A stretch of 64,000 nucleotides of DNA, taken from positions 1,385,193-1,449,192 of the forward strand of contig JAHRYM010000001.1 of NCBI GenBank assembly GCA_020622085.1, given 5' to 3'. Each line of letters starts with the position of its first letter. Positions within the stretch are counted from its first letter, which is position 1. This stretch comes from Paracoccaceae bacterium (GTDB lineage: Bacteria > Pseudomonadota > Alphaproteobacteria > Rhodobacterales > Rhodobacteraceae). A program made the position numbers and the translations under genes. The notes under the pieces are model-generated. The model did not search any database. It had not been told where the DNA came from and saw only the letters and a list, made by a program, of their open reading frames with translations. This document shows, piece by piece, positions 18,611 to 27,647 of the stretch.

Positions 18611-19790
18611 GTCTGAGCCTTGGCTTGCGATTGTCGGTCTGGGCGAAGATGGACTGGCCGGGCTTGCAACTTCAAGCCGCGACGCGCTGGAAGCCGCCGA
18701 GGTCGTGTTCGGTGCACCGCGTCATCTTGATCTGGCCGGCATCGGCTCAAGAGGCCAGGCATGGCCAATACCCTTTGACCTTGCGCCGCTTTTGGCCCTG
18801 CGAGGGCATAAGCGGGTGGCAATGCTGGTTTCCGGCGATCCCTTCTGGTTCGGCGCGGGAGGCTCGGTTGCCGCACATCTTTCGCCGGGCGAATGGCGGG
18901 CCTTTCCGGTGGCGGGGGTGTTTTCGCTGATCGCCGCGCGGCTGGGCTGGCGGCTGGAGGAGTGCCTTTGCCTTGGCCTGCACGCAGCCCCCCATGCCCG
19001 CCTGCGCCCGGTGCTGGCGCGTGGCGTGAGGGTGATCGCCACGCTGCGCGATGGGGCGGCTGTGGCGGAACTGGCCGCCTGGTTGCAGGACAACGGCTTT
19101 GCCGAGGCGCGGCTGACGGTCTGCGAGGCCGTGGGCGGCCCGCGCGAACGCCTCCGCGTCGGGGCGGGGTGGAGCGATGTGCAGGCGCCGGTGGCGGTGG
19201 CGATCGACGGCGCCGACCTGCCGCGCGACGCGGGCCTGCCGCGCGGGTTCGGCCTGCCCGACGATCTGTTCCAAAGCGATGGCCAGATCACCAAATCTTC
19301 GATCCGCGCCTTGACGCTGTCGGCGCTTGCGCCGCGCCCGGAAGAGGTTTTGTGGGATATCGGCGCGGGGTCTGGTTCGGTTTCGGTCGAGTGGTGTCTG
19401 GCAGGTGGTCGGTCGATCTGCCTTGAAACGCGGGCTGACCGGGTGGCGAATATCCGCGCCAATGCCGAGGCCTTTGGCATTGCCCATCGCCTGGCCGCGC
19501 TTCACGCAACCGCGCCCGCGGGGTTGAGCGCGCTTCCCGCACCGGACGCCGTTTTTGTCGGCGGCGGTGGCGATGCTGCCCTTCATGCCGCCCTTTGGCC
19601 GCTTCTGCCGGAAGGTGCGCGTATCGTTGCCAATGGTGTGACGATTGAGACCGAGTCGGTCCTCGCCGATCTTCACGCAAGCCATGGGGGCAGCCTTTCG
19701 CGGTTCGATATGGCCGAGGCCACCACCCTTGGCCGCTTTCGTGACTGGCGCGCGGCGCGGCCTGTCGTGCAATGGCGGGGAGTGAAATGA
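18609..19790 (+). CDS. cobL: Precorrin-6Y C5,15-methyltransferase (decarboxylating) CobL
   Basis: CobL methylates C5 and C15 and decarboxylates the C12 acetate of precorrin-6B, giving precorrin-8X. The 393-residue fusion has a CbiE-like tetrapyrrole methylase domain (about 1-200; GLGEDGLAGL, VSGDPFWFGAGG). A CbiT-like Rossmann methyltransferase follows (about 215-393; LWDIGAGSGSVSVEW, FVGGGGD). ATG 18609 has AAGAAGGA upstream, which lies inside cobK on the other strand. The stop overlaps cobE (ATGA). Confidence 0.96.
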   Translation: MSEPWLAIVGLGEDGLAGLATSSRDALEAAEVVFGAPRHLDLAGIGSRGQAWPIPFDLAPLLALRGHKRVAMLVSGDPFWFGAGGSVAAHLSPGEWRAFPVAGVFSLIAARLGWRLEECLCLGLHAAPHARLRPVLARGVRVIATLRDGAAVAELAAWLQDNGFAEARLTVCEAVGGPRERLRVGAGWSDVQAPVAVAIDGADLPRDAGLPRGFGLPDDLFQSDGQITKSSIRALTLSALAPRPEEVLWDIGAGSGSVSVEWCLAGGRSICLETRADRVANIRANAEAFGIAHRLAALHATAPAGLSALPAPDAVFVGGGGDAALHAALWPLLPEGARIVANGVTIETESVLADLHASHGGSLSRFDMAEATTLGRFRDWRAARPVVQWRGVK

Positions 19791-20155
19791 GGGTGGCCGG
19801 GATCGGGTTCCGCATGGGCGCGCCGCTGGAAAGCCTGCGCACCGTGCTTGCCGCCGTCGAAGCCTTGGGCGGGCAGGCCGAGGCGCTGGCCAGCCTGCCC
19901 GAGAAGGCATCTGACCCCCGCCTGCAAACCCTTGCGGCCGAACGCGGCCTGGCCCTTTACCCCGTTTCCGTCGCGGGCCAAGCCACCCTGACCCGATCGC
20001 CCCGGATCGCCGTGCTGCACAACACCGGATCGGTGGCCGAGGCCGCCGCGCTGGCCGCTGCCGGGCCGGGGTCAAAGATCACCGTGGCGCGAATCAGTGC
20101 GCCGGATGGCATGGCGACCTGCGCCATGGCCGAGACAGAGGAAGCCAAGACATGA
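19787..20155 (+). CDS. cobE: CobE / CbiG C-terminal-domain protein
   Basis: This 122-residue protein resembles CobE, the free-standing homologue of the CbiG C-terminal domain found in aerobic cob clusters. Visible features are [17 protein letters not shown] at the N-terminus, LPVSVAG-like segments ([10 protein letters not shown]) and [16 protein letters not shown] near the C-terminus. Its precise function is unsettled; it may aid intermediate transfer. ATG 19787 overlaps the cobL stop and its stop overlaps cobM. Confidence 0.88.
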   Translation: MRVAGIGFRMGAPLESLRTVLAAVEALGGQAEALASLPEKASDPRLQTLAAERGLALYPVSVAGQATLTRSPRIAVLHNTGSVAEAAALAAAGPGSKITVARISAPDGMATCAMAETEEAKT

Positions 20156-20925
20156 CCGTTCATTACATCGGTGTCGGACCCGGCGCTGCCGACCTCATCA
20201 CGCTGCGTGGCCGCGACCTGATCGCCGCTTGCCCGGTCTGCCTTTATGCCGGCTCGCTGGTGCCCGAGGCGCTTTTGTCCCATTGCCCGCCGGGTGCCAG
20301 AATCGTCAATACCGCGCCAATGAGCCTGGATGAAATCATCGGTGAAATCGCCGCCGCCCATGCCGTAGGGCAGGATGTGGCGCGGCTGCATTCCGGGGAT
20401 CTGTCGATCTGGTCGGCGATGGGCGAACAGTTGCGCCGCCTGCGCGCCTTGAATATTCCCTACGACGTCACGCCCGGGGTGCCGTCCTTTGCCGCCGCCG
20501 CTGCTGTCCTGGGCGAGGAGCTGACACTGCCGGGCCTGGCGCAATCGGTAATCCTGACCCGCACCTCGGGCCGCGCGTCCTCTATGCCTGAAGGCGAGAC
20601 GCTGGAAAACTTTGCCCGCACCGGGGCGACGCTGGCCATTCACCTTTCGGTGCATGTTCTGTCCGATGTGGTAACCCGGCTGACGCCGCATTACGGTGCA
20701 GATTGTCCGGTGGCCGTGGTGTTTCGCGCCAGCTGGCCCGACCAGAAGGTGGTGCGCGCCACGCTGGGCACGTTGGCAACCAGCATTGGTGACGGCGAAC
20801 GCACGGCACTGATTCTTGTCGGTCGCGCACTGGGGGCCGAGGAGTTCATCGAAAGCAGGCTTTACGCGGGCGATTATGATCGCCGCTATCGCCCGGTCGG
20901 CACAGCCCCACGGTTCCCCGAATGA
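20152..20925 (+). CDS. cobM: Precorrin-4 C11-methyltransferase CobM
   Basis: CobM methylates precorrin-4 at C11, producing precorrin-5. The 257-residue protein has the family motifs [55 protein letters not shown] and [15 protein letters not shown]. It overlaps cobE and cobB by 4 nt each, consistent with one tightly coupled operon. Confidence 0.96.
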   Translation: MTVHYIGVGPGAADLITLRGRDLIAACPVCLYAGSLVPEALLSHCPPGARIVNTAPMSLDEIIGEIAAAHAVGQDVARLHSGDLSIWSAMGEQLRRLRALNIPYDVTPGVPSFAAAAAVLGEELTLPGLAQSVILTRTSGRASSMPEGETLENFARTGATLAIHLSVHVLSDVVTRLTPHYGADCPVAVVFRASWPDQKVVRATLGTLATSIGDGERTALILVGRALGAEEFIESRLYAGDYDRRYRPVGTAPRFPE

Positions 20926-22262
20926 CGCCTTCTGGCCTGCTCATTTCCGCACCAGCCTCGGGCACCGGCAAGACCACGGTCACGCTGGGCCTGATAGCCG
21001 CGTTCCGCGCGGCGGGGCTTGCCGTGCAGCCCTTCAAATGCGGGCCGGATTACATTGATCCGGCCTTTCATGCGGCAGCGGCGGGGCGGCCCTCTGTCAA
21101 CCTTGACAGCTGGGCCATGGGACCGGAGCGCATCGCGGGGTTGACCCTGGCGGCGGCGGGGGCCGATCTGGTGATCGCCGAGGGCTCGATGGGCCTTTTC
21201 GACGGTGTGGCGCGGGCGGGTGAGACCGGCACGGGCGCCAGCGCCGATGTGGCCGGGGTGATGGGCTGGCCGGTGATTGCGGTCCTGGATGTCTCGGGTC
21301 AGGCGCAGACGGCGGCGGCGGTGGCTGCGGGGCTGGCGGGTTTTCGCCCCGGATTGCGGCTGGCGGGCGTCATCCTGAACAAGGTCGCCTCGCCCCGGCA
21401 CGAGGCCCTGGTGCGCGCGGGCATGCAGGCGGCGGGTCTGACCGTGCTGGGCGCCTTGCCGCGCAAGGCGGCCGTTGCGCTGCCCGAGCGGCATCTGGGG
21501 CTGGTGCAGGCCGAGGAATTGCCCCGCCTGCAAGGGATTCTGGCCGAGGCGGCGGCCTTCGTCGCCACGCATTGCGATCTGGAGGCGATCCGCGCGGTCG
21601 CCGAGGTTGCGCCAGGTTCGACAAGGGCCGCGCTGCCTGTTCCCGCCCCCGGCGGGCGTATCGCACTTGCCCGTGATGCGGCATTTTCCTTTGTCTATCC
21701 GCATCTTATAGCTGACTGGCGGGCGCAGGGGGCCACGATCCTGCCCTTCTCTCCATTGGCAGATGAAGCCCCGGACCCCAGCGCCGATTGCTGCTGGCTT
21801 CCGGGCGGATACCCCGAGCTACACGCCGGACGTCTGGCGGCGGCGGGTCGCTTCCGTTCCGGACTGACCGCCTTTGCCGAAACCCGGCCAGTGCATGGCG
21901 AGTGTGGTGGCTATATGGTCTTGGGTGCTGGCCTGGTGGCGGCGGATGGCACCCGGCACCAGATGGCCGGGCTTTTGGGGCTGGAGACCAGCTTTGCCAA
22001 GCGCCGCATGCATCTTGGCTACCGTTTGGCGCGGCCCCGGCATTCTTTGCCCGGGCCGCTTGGCACGGCGGCGCTGCGCGGCCATGAATTCCACTATGCC
22101 ACGATCCTGAGCCAGCCCGACACACCGCTTGCCGCCGTGGAAGACGCAAATGGCGAGGCGGTGCCGGAAACCGGATCCTGCCGCCAGACCCCAGGCGGCG
22201 CCCGCGTCAGCGGCACCTTCTTTCACCTGATCTCTCCTGCCAGCCCAAAGGTTTCCCCATGA
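20922..22262 (+). CDS. cobB: Hydrogenobyrinic acid a,c-diamide synthase CobB
   Basis: CobB amidates the a and c acetate side chains of hydrogenobyrinic acid with glutamine and ATP before cobalt insertion. The 446-residue protein has a dethiobiotin-synthetase-like ATPase domain ([16 protein letters not shown] at 9-24; [19 protein letters not shown]). A glutamine amidotransferase domain with the nucleophile loop [10 protein letters not shown] (about 327-336) follows, with HEFHYA later. It overlaps cobM and cobA by 4 nt. Confidence 0.96.
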   Translation: MTPSGLLISAPASGTGKTTVTLGLIAAFRAAGLAVQPFKCGPDYIDPAFHAAAAGRPSVNLDSWAMGPERIAGLTLAAAGADLVIAEGSMGLFDGVARAGETGTGASADVAGVMGWPVIAVLDVSGQAQTAAAVAAGLAGFRPGLRLAGVILNKVASPRHEALVRAGMQAAGLTVLGALPRKAAVALPERHLGLVQAEELPRLQGILAEAAAFVATHCDLEAIRAVAEVAPGSTRAALPVPAPGGRIALARDAAFSFVYPHLIADWRAQGATILPFSPLADEAPDPSADCCWLPGGYPELHAGRLAAAGRFRSGLTAFAETRPVHGECGGYMVLGAGLVAADGTRHQMAGLLGLETSFAKRRMHLGYRLARPRHSLPGPLGTAALRGHEFHYATILSQPDTPLAAVEDANGEAVPETGSCRQTPGGARVSGTFFHLISPASPKVSP

Positions 22263-22996
22263 GCGGCTTCGTCTCTTTCGTCTCTTCCGGCCCCGGCGAC
22301 CCCGAACTTCTGACGCTCAGGGCCGCGCGCCTGCTGGCCGAGGCCGATGTGGTCCTGTTCGACGATCTTTCGGCAGGACCGATCCTGTCGCATTGCCGTT
22401 CCGAGGCCGATCTGGTCGCGGTCGGCAAACGGGCAGGGCGCCCCTCGCCCAAGCAGGATCATGTCAGCCGCCTTCTTGTCGATCACGCGTTGTCGGGCGC
22501 CAAAGTGGTGCGGCTGAAATCCGGCGACAGCGGCATCTTTGGCCGGCTGGAAGAGGAGATCACTGCCCTCAACGCCGCAAGGGTGGGGTTTGAAATCGTG
22601 CCCGGCGTGCCGTCAGCCTGTGCGGCGGCCGCGGCCGCGGGCATCCCCCTGACGCGGCGGCTTACCTCACGGCGGGTGCAGTTCGTGACAGGGGCCGATG
22701 TGACGGGCGATCTTCCCGACGGACTGAACTGGGCCGCCTTGGCCGATCCTTCCGCGACCACGGTCGTCTTCATGGGCAAGCGCACTTTCCCGGTTCTGGT
22801 CGCCGGGCTGATGGCGCATGGCCTGCCCGCCGACACGCCCGCGCTGATGGCCGAGGCAGTGGGCCATCCCGAACAACGCCTCATCCGTTCGACCCTTGGT
22901 GCCTTGGGCGCGGTGATCGCGGCCAAGGCCGGCAGCGCCCCGGCTCTGATCCTTTATGGTCCGTTGATGGAGGGCGGAGCGCATGATCGAGCTTAG
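22259..22996 (+). CDS. cobA: Uroporphyrinogen-III C-methyltransferase CobA
   Basis: CobA makes precorrin-2 from uroporphyrinogen III by two SAM-dependent methylations, the entry step of the corrin branch. The 245-residue protein has SSGPGDPELLTLRAARLL near the start, VGKRAGRPSPKQD, RLKSGDSGIFGR and VPGVPSACAAAAAAGIPLT. It lacks the CysG oxidase/chelatase part. The first four bases overlap cobB, and the last 14 nt overlap cobF. Confidence 0.95.
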   Translation: MSGFVSFVSSGPGDPELLTLRAARLLAEADVVLFDDLSAGPILSHCRSEADLVAVGKRAGRPSPKQDHVSRLLVDHALSGAKVVRLKSGDSGIFGRLEEEITALNAARVGFEIVPGVPSACAAAAAAGIPLTRRLTSRRVQFVTGADVTGDLPDGLNWAALADPSATTVVFMGKRTFPVLVAGLMAHGLPADTPALMAEAVGHPEQRLIRSTLGALGAVIAAKAGSAPALILYGPLMEGGAHDRA

Positions 22997-23747
22997 CCTT
23001 GTTGGTATCGGCACCGGCAACCCTGACCATGTCACCATGGAAGCCATCAAGGCGATGAACGCCGCCGACCTGATCCTGATCCCGCTGAAAGGCGAGGACA
23101 AGGCCGACCTTGCGGGGCTGCGGCTGGCAATCTGCCGGTCTTTTGTGACCAATCCGAAGACCCGGATCGAAAGCTTTGATCTGCCGGTGCGTGATCCCGG
23201 CACCCCGGACTACCTGCGCCGCGTGAACGATTGGCACGACGAGATCACATCGGTCTGGCAATCCCTGATCGAGGTTCATCTCGCTCGGGGCGGCGGCAAC
23301 CGCGTGGCCTTTCTGGTCTGGGGAGATCCCTCGCTTTACGACAGCACGCTGCGTATCGCGGAAAGGCTGGGCCGCCGGGTTTCATTTCGCTTGACGGTCA
23401 TTCCGGGCATCACAGCCATTCAGGCTCTTTGTGCCGCGCACACGATTACACTGAACGATCTGGCGGCACCCGTCACCATCACCACCGGTCGACAACTCCG
23501 CGAAAAGGGATGGCCCGCGGGCGCAGACACAGTCGTTGTCATGTTGGATGCCGGCGGAGCCTTTGCCGCGATTGATCCCAGGGCCATCAGCATCTGGTGG
23601 GGCGCCTACGTGGGTATGCCCAACCAGATACTCTTATCCGGCCCGCTTGCATCGATGCTCGAGAACATCCGCGACCTTCGGGCAGAGGCACGGGCCCGAC
23701 ACGGGTGGATCATGGATATCTACCTGATGCGTCGTTCGTTCGGGTAG
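22983..23747 (+). CDS. cobF: Precorrin-6A synthase (deacetylating) CobF
   Basis: CobF methylates precorrin-5 at C1 and releases the extruded acetyl unit as acetate, giving precorrin-6A; it is specific to the aerobic route. The 254-residue protein shows GIGTGNPDHVTMEAIKAMN, LIPLKGEDKADLAGLR, LVWGDPSLYDSTLRIAERL and VIPGITAIQALCAAH. It is the last gene of the cob operon. No clear intrinsic terminator follows. Confidence 0.95.
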   Translation: MIELSLVGIGTGNPDHVTMEAIKAMNAADLILIPLKGEDKADLAGLRLAICRSFVTNPKTRIESFDLPVRDPGTPDYLRRVNDWHDEITSVWQSLIEVHLARGGGNRVAFLVWGDPSLYDSTLRIAERLGRRVSFRLTVIPGITAIQALCAAHTITLNDLAAPVTITTGRQLREKGWPAGADTVVVMLDAGGAFAAIDPRAISIWWGAYVGMPNQILLSGPLASMLENIRDLRAEARARHGWIMDIYLMRRSFG

Positions 23748-23877
23748 CCGGCGGGTGATCTCGACAGATTGGTTGCCAGGTTGTTGCCGAAGGCAATCGA
23801 CCCTCTCGGCCAGGCCTGCCGCCGGTTTCGCGGATTCGGGGATAAGATCGTGACCAAGGGACTGGGAGCGGCGATAA

Positions 23878-23931
23878 CGAGACGGATTTCAGCCGGAGTT
23901 CAAGGCTGAGACCATAAGGCTGGTGACGGAT
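23878..23931 (+). pseudogene. Transposase orfA-like remnant
   Basis: A short in-frame stretch encodes RDGFQPEFKAETIRLVTD, close to the conserved N-terminus of IS3-family OrfA proteins ([RK]RxFxPEFKxExxRLV). A stop lies directly upstream in this frame, and no continuation, partner orfB or terminal inverted repeat is visible. The rest of the 23748-24115 gap holds no recognisable gene. It is read as a decayed insertion-sequence fragment. Confidence 0.4.
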
Positions 23932-24115
23932 TGCAGGTGGTGGTGGGCAGGCTGCGCGGGAAGACGTCGCCCCGGTGCCGAAGGGAAGCCCAAATACCAT
24001 GGCAGTAGCGGTCCGGGCAAAGGCCAGCCGAAATCCGACAGATCGAAATGGACCTGGAACACCCGCCGCCAGGGGCAGCAATGAAATCGCAACCATCAAA
24101 CAGCGGGAAGCCCGT

Positions 24116-24757
24116 TCAGGGACATGCGCCCCAGGCTTCTGGCCGGCACGCGCGAAAGCGGGCAATTTCCCGCGGGGCAGGGGTGCGGCCGGTGAAGATC
24201 TCGACATAGTTCGGCACCCGCGCGAGCCGGGTTTCGGTCGTCTCGATGACCTGCATCGAGATATAGCCGATCTGGGTCAGGTAGACGGTGCGGGCGCGGA
24301 CATCGGCATCCTCAGGGCTATGCCCCCAGCGTTCGAGCATCGTTCGCAGCGCCGACAGGCGCCGCGCATCGGCCTCGGCGATCAGTGCAAGGATGGCGGG
24401 ATCCTTCAGACCCCAGCCGCGCACCGCAAATTCCAGCCGTGCATCGAAGGTGTCAGGCCAGATAAAGCAGCCGATGAGGTTCAGCATGGCCTCGGTTTCG
24501 GTTTCGGCAAAGGCCGAGGCTGCGGTTATCAGCGGCGCGGTTGTGCGTTCGGACCAGATCCCGGCCAGCGCCTCCAGAAGTTCGCCGCGATCCTTGAAGA
24601 ACCAGTAGAAGCTGGTGCGCGACAGTTTCAACTGTTCGGCCAGCGGCATGATCTTCACCGCGTCGATGCCCTCGCGGATCAGCGCCTGATAGGCGGCCTC
24701 GATCCAGCCTTCGCGTGATCCACGCCAGCCCGTGGCAGTTTCCGGAATGGGTTTCAT
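24116..24757 (-). CDS. TetR-family transcriptional regulator
   Basis: This 213-residue regulator has an N-terminal TetR helix-turn-helix (about residues 12-55; AYQALIREGIDAVKIMPLAEQLKLSR, read in segments, then TSFYWFFKDRGELLEAL). The C-terminal ligand domain is variable. ATG 24757 was chosen because the homologous region begins shortly after it; the longer frame would cross the divergent promoter. It is divergent from the flavoenzyme gene at 24882 and probably represses it. The ligand is perhaps the amine substrate. Confidence 0.85.
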   Translation of the reverse strand: MKPIPETATGWRGSREGWIEAAYQALIREGIDAVKIMPLAEQLKLSRTSFYWFFKDRGELLEALAGIWSERTTAPLITAASAFAETETEAMLNLIGCFIWPDTFDARLEFAVRGWGLKDPAILALIAEADARRLSALRTMLERWGHSPEDADVRARTVYLTQIGYISMQVIETTETRLARVPNYVEIFTGRTPAPREIARFRACRPEAWGACP

Positions 24758-24821
24758 GGCAATGACCTGATCGGGCGCGGGGGGGGAGGGGCCGCAAGAA
24801 TGTTCACCTGTGACCGTTATC

Positions 24822-24838
24822 TTGACATGTGTGCACAT
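24822..24838 (+). promoter_or_regulatory. Putative -35 box and operator between the TetR gene and the flavoenzyme gene
   Basis: A perfect TTGACA hexamer (24822-24827) overlaps the imperfect palindrome ATGTG-TG-CACAT (24827-24838) in the 124-bp divergent gap. This arrangement fits a TetR operator covering the promoter of the 24882 gene. No good -10 hexamer is visible at 17 bp. Confidence 0.45.
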
Positions 24839-24881
24839 TTTGCGCAACAACCATGGCACGCCCCTTCATCAGAGGATTCCC

Positions 24882-26924
24882 ATGTCGTCGCGCGATCCGA
24901 TCCTGCAACCCTTCCAGCTGAAACACCTGACCCTTCGCAACCGGATCATGACCACAAGCCATGAACCGGCCTACCCGGAAGACGGCATGCCGAAGGACCG
25001 CTACCGGCTTTACCATCTGGAACGCGCCAAGGCCGGGGTCGCGCTGGCGATGACGGCGGGATCTGCTGCGGTCTCGAAGGACAGCCCGCCGGTCTTCAAC
25101 AACGTGCTGGCCTACCGCGACGAGGTCGTGGGCTGGATGAAGCGTCTGGCCGATGACCTGCACGAGGCGGGGACAGCGGTGATGATCCAGCTTACCCATC
25201 TGGGCCGGCGCACGCGCTGGGACAAGGGCGACTGGCTGCCGGTCGTATCGTCCAGCGCGATCCGCGAACCGAGCCACCGCGCCTTCCCGAAGGTGATCGA
25301 GGACTGGGACATCGCCCGCATCATCGAGGATTACGCCGACGCCGCCGAACGGATGAAGGAAGCGGGTCTGGACGGGGTTGAATTTGAATGTTTCGGGCAC
25401 CTGATGGACCAGTTCGCCAGCCCGCTGACCAACACGCTGGCCCATCCCTATGGCGGCAGCTTCGACAACCGGCTGCGCTTTGCGATGGACGTGCTGGAGG
25501 CCTGCCGCAAGCGCGTGGGCGAGAAGTTTCTTCTGGGCGTGCGCTACACCGCCGATGAAGTGGAAAAGGGCGGTATTTCCGAAGAAGACGGCATCGCCAT
25601 GGGCCACAGGTTCAAGGAGTCGGGGCTGGTCGATTTCGTCAACATCATCCGTGGCCGGATCCATACCGACCCGGCGATGACCGACATGATCCCGGTTCAA
25701 GGCATGCGCAGCGCGCCGCATCTGGATTTCGCGGGCCGGGTCCGCGCCGAGGTGGGCCTGCCGACCTTCCACGCGGCGCGGATCACCGATGTGGCAACGG
25801 CGCGTCATGCGGTGGCGACCGGGCAGCTTGACATGGTGGGGATGACGCGGGCGCATATGGCCGATCCGCATATCGTCCAGAAAGTCATCGAAGGCCGCGA
25901 GGACGAGATCCGTCCCTGCGTGGGCGCGACCTATTGCCTTGACCGGATCTATCAGGGCGGCATGGCGCTTTGCATCCACAACCCGGCGACGGGGCGTGAA
26001 GCCGAAGGTATCCCGCACAAGGTCGGCCCGGCGGCTGAAAAGAAGAAGATCGTCGTGGTCGGTGCCGGGCCTGCCGGGCTGGAAGCCGCGCGGGTCGCGG
26101 GCGAACGCGGCCATGAGGTCGTCGTGTTCGAGGCCGCCGACCAGCCCGGCGGGCAGGTGCGCCTGACCTCGATGAGCAAGCGGCGGTCCGAGATGATCGG
26201 GATCATCGACTGGCGGATGGCGCAATGCGCGGCGCATGGGGTCGAATTCCGCTTCAACACCTTTGCCGAGGCTGCGGATGTGCTGGCGGAAAAACCCGAT
26301 GTGGTGATCATCGCGACCGGTGGCCTGCCGCAGAAGGACGTGCTGGAAACCGGCAACGACCTGACGATCACCGCATGGGACATCCTCTCGGGCGATGTGA
26401 AGCCGGGCGCGAACGTGCTGCTATTTGATGACGCGGGCGACCATACCGCGCTGCAGGCGGCGCAGTTCCTGGCCGAGGCCGGATCGACGGTCGAGGTGAT
26501 GACGCCAGACCGCAGCTTCGCCCCCGAGGTCATGGCGATGAACCTGGTGCCCTACATGCGCGCGTTGCAGGACAAGCCGGTGACCTTCACCGTGACCTAC
26601 CGGCTGCTTGCGGCCGAACGCGACGGCAACCAGCTGAAGGCGGTGGTAGGGTCGGACTACATGACCGACCTGCGGCAGACACGGCACTTTGACCAGATCA
26701 TCGTCAACCACGGCACCCAGCCGCTGGTCGATATCTACTTCGACCTGAAGCCGCAGTCGGAAAACCTTGGTGCGGTGGACTATGAGGCGCTGATCGCCGG
26801 TCGTCCGCAAACGATGGAGGGCGGGCCTGCGGGCTTCCGTCTTTACCGGATCGGGGATGCGGTTTCGGCGCGCAACACCCACGCGGCGATCTATGACGCG
26901 CTGCGGCTGGTGAAGGACATCTGA
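24882..26924 (+). CDS. FMN/FAD oxidoreductase of the OYE-type N-demethylase family (DgcA/StcD-like)
   Basis: This 680-residue protein combines an old-yellow-enzyme FMN barrel (about 1-370) with a C-terminal FAD/NAD(P)-binding domain (VVVGAGPAGLEAAR near 390). The layout is that of trimethylamine dehydrogenase and the dimethylglycine/N-methylproline demethylases. The N-terminal TTSHEPAYPEDGMPKDRY pattern is typical of the demethylase subgroup. The Fe-S region has cysteines near 346, 352 and 364 (CVGATYC, then ALC). The position of the usual second ligand is Ala. ATG 24882 follows AGAGGA. A methylated amine or betaine derivative is the likely substrate; the exact one is unknown. Confidence 0.82.
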   Translation: MSSRDPILQPFQLKHLTLRNRIMTTSHEPAYPEDGMPKDRYRLYHLERAKAGVALAMTAGSAAVSKDSPPVFNNVLAYRDEVVGWMKRLADDLHEAGTAVMIQLTHLGRRTRWDKGDWLPVVSSSAIREPSHRAFPKVIEDWDIARIIEDYADAAERMKEAGLDGVEFECFGHLMDQFASPLTNTLAHPYGGSFDNRLRFAMDVLEACRKRVGEKFLLGVRYTADEVEKGGISEEDGIAMGHRFKESGLVDFVNIIRGRIHTDPAMTDMIPVQGMRSAPHLDFAGRVRAEVGLPTFHAARITDVATARHAVATGQLDMVGMTRAHMADPHIVQKVIEGREDEIRPCVGATYCLDRIYQGGMALCIHNPATGREAEGIPHKVGPAAEKKKIVVVGAGPAGLEAARVAGERGHEVVVFEAADQPGGQVRLTSMSKRRSEMIGIIDWRMAQCAAHGVEFRFNTFAEAADVLAEKPDVVIIATGGLPQKDVLETGNDLTITAWDILSGDVKPGANVLLFDDAGDHTALQAAQFLAEAGSTVEVMTPDRSFAPEVMAMNLVPYMRALQDKPVTFTVTYRLLAAERDGNQLKAVVGSDYMTDLRQTRHFDQIIVNHGTQPLVDIYFDLKPQSENLGAVDYEALIAGRPQTMEGGPAGFRLYRIGDAVSARNTHAAIYDALRLVKDI

Positions 26925-26966
26925 TCCAGAGGATCGGGCGACCTCCTCCCGCCCCGGACAATCACA

Positions 26967-27000
26967 GGGATCAGCCTTCCGGGACCGGAGGGCTGATCCC
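26967..27000. terminator. Bidirectional terminator hairpin
   Basis: A 15-bp stem (GGGATCAGCCTTCCG / CGGAGGGCTGATCCC, one G-T wobble) with a 4-nt loop lies between two convergent genes ending at 26924 and 27011. The position and strength suggest it ends transcription from both sides. Confidence 0.8.
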
Positions 27001-27010
27001 TTGTCCCCGC

Positions 27011-27472
27011 TCAATCGGCGTCGGTCATCGCCCCGACCCGCAGCGCGGCCGGGTAGAGCATGTGGATGTCGCTGGTTTCGTGCCAGATCATCCGTTCGGC
27101 CATGCGGGCGGTGTCGGGTTGACCCGCGGTCTCGGCGGCGCCGTAAAGCTCGACCAGTGCGGTGACCAGCGCGATGTCGCCGTCCAGAAGCGCCGGCATT
27201 TCCGCATGAAGCGCCTTTGCGGCGGGCGTCTGGCCCGCATCGGTCAGGCAGGGCAGGACCAGACGTTCCTGCGCATTGTTCTGCGCCGCCATGAGCATGG
27301 CCGCATTCCGTGCGGCGCTGCCGGTTTCGGCGGGCAGGGCAGCAGCTTCTTCAAGCTGGGTCTGGAAATCCGCATGGATCGTGCGGAAAGCGTTTTCGTC
27401 GTAAGTCATCGCCGCCGCCGGGGCGGCAAAAGCGGACGCGACAGCGACGACAAGGATAAACTTCGATTGCAT
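27011..27472 (-). CDS. Exported protein of unknown function
   Basis: This 153-residue product begins MQSKFILVVAVASAFAAPAAA, a classic Sec signal peptide with a likely AxA cleavage near residue 21. The mature part (about 130 residues) is Ala- and Glu-rich and probably helical. It has conserved-looking His, Met and Cys residues (VLPCLTD; ERMIWHETSDIHMLYP). ATG 27472 has a strong AGGAGGA site. I do not recognise the family. The His/Met content could suit a periplasmic metal- or cofactor-binding role, but that is a guess. Confidence 0.75.
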   Translation of the reverse strand: MQSKFILVVAVASAFAAPAAAMTYDENAFRTIHADFQTQLEEAAALPAETGSAARNAAMLMAAQNNAQERLVLPCLTDAGQTPAAKALHAEMPALLDGDIALVTALVELYGAAETAGQPDTARMAERMIWHETSDIHMLYPAALRVGAMTDAD

Positions 27473-27647
27473 GACATCCTCCTCCTGATGATGAATCAAC
27501 GGTAGGTGGCCTGGCTGACGCTATCCTGAAGGGCCTGAATTTTCACGCAGGGACCGGCGTATCGAAGGGCGCGCGCGGCCTGATCCGCCTTGCCTCGGGC
27601 GGCGGGGCGTATGACACTTGGCGTCAGGCAATGCCGCAGAGGGCATC

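Noticed and set aside
24804..26237. Minus-strand open frame opposite the flavoenzyme
   Set aside because: It is antisense to a strongly conserved OYE-type protein and crosses the divergent promoter.
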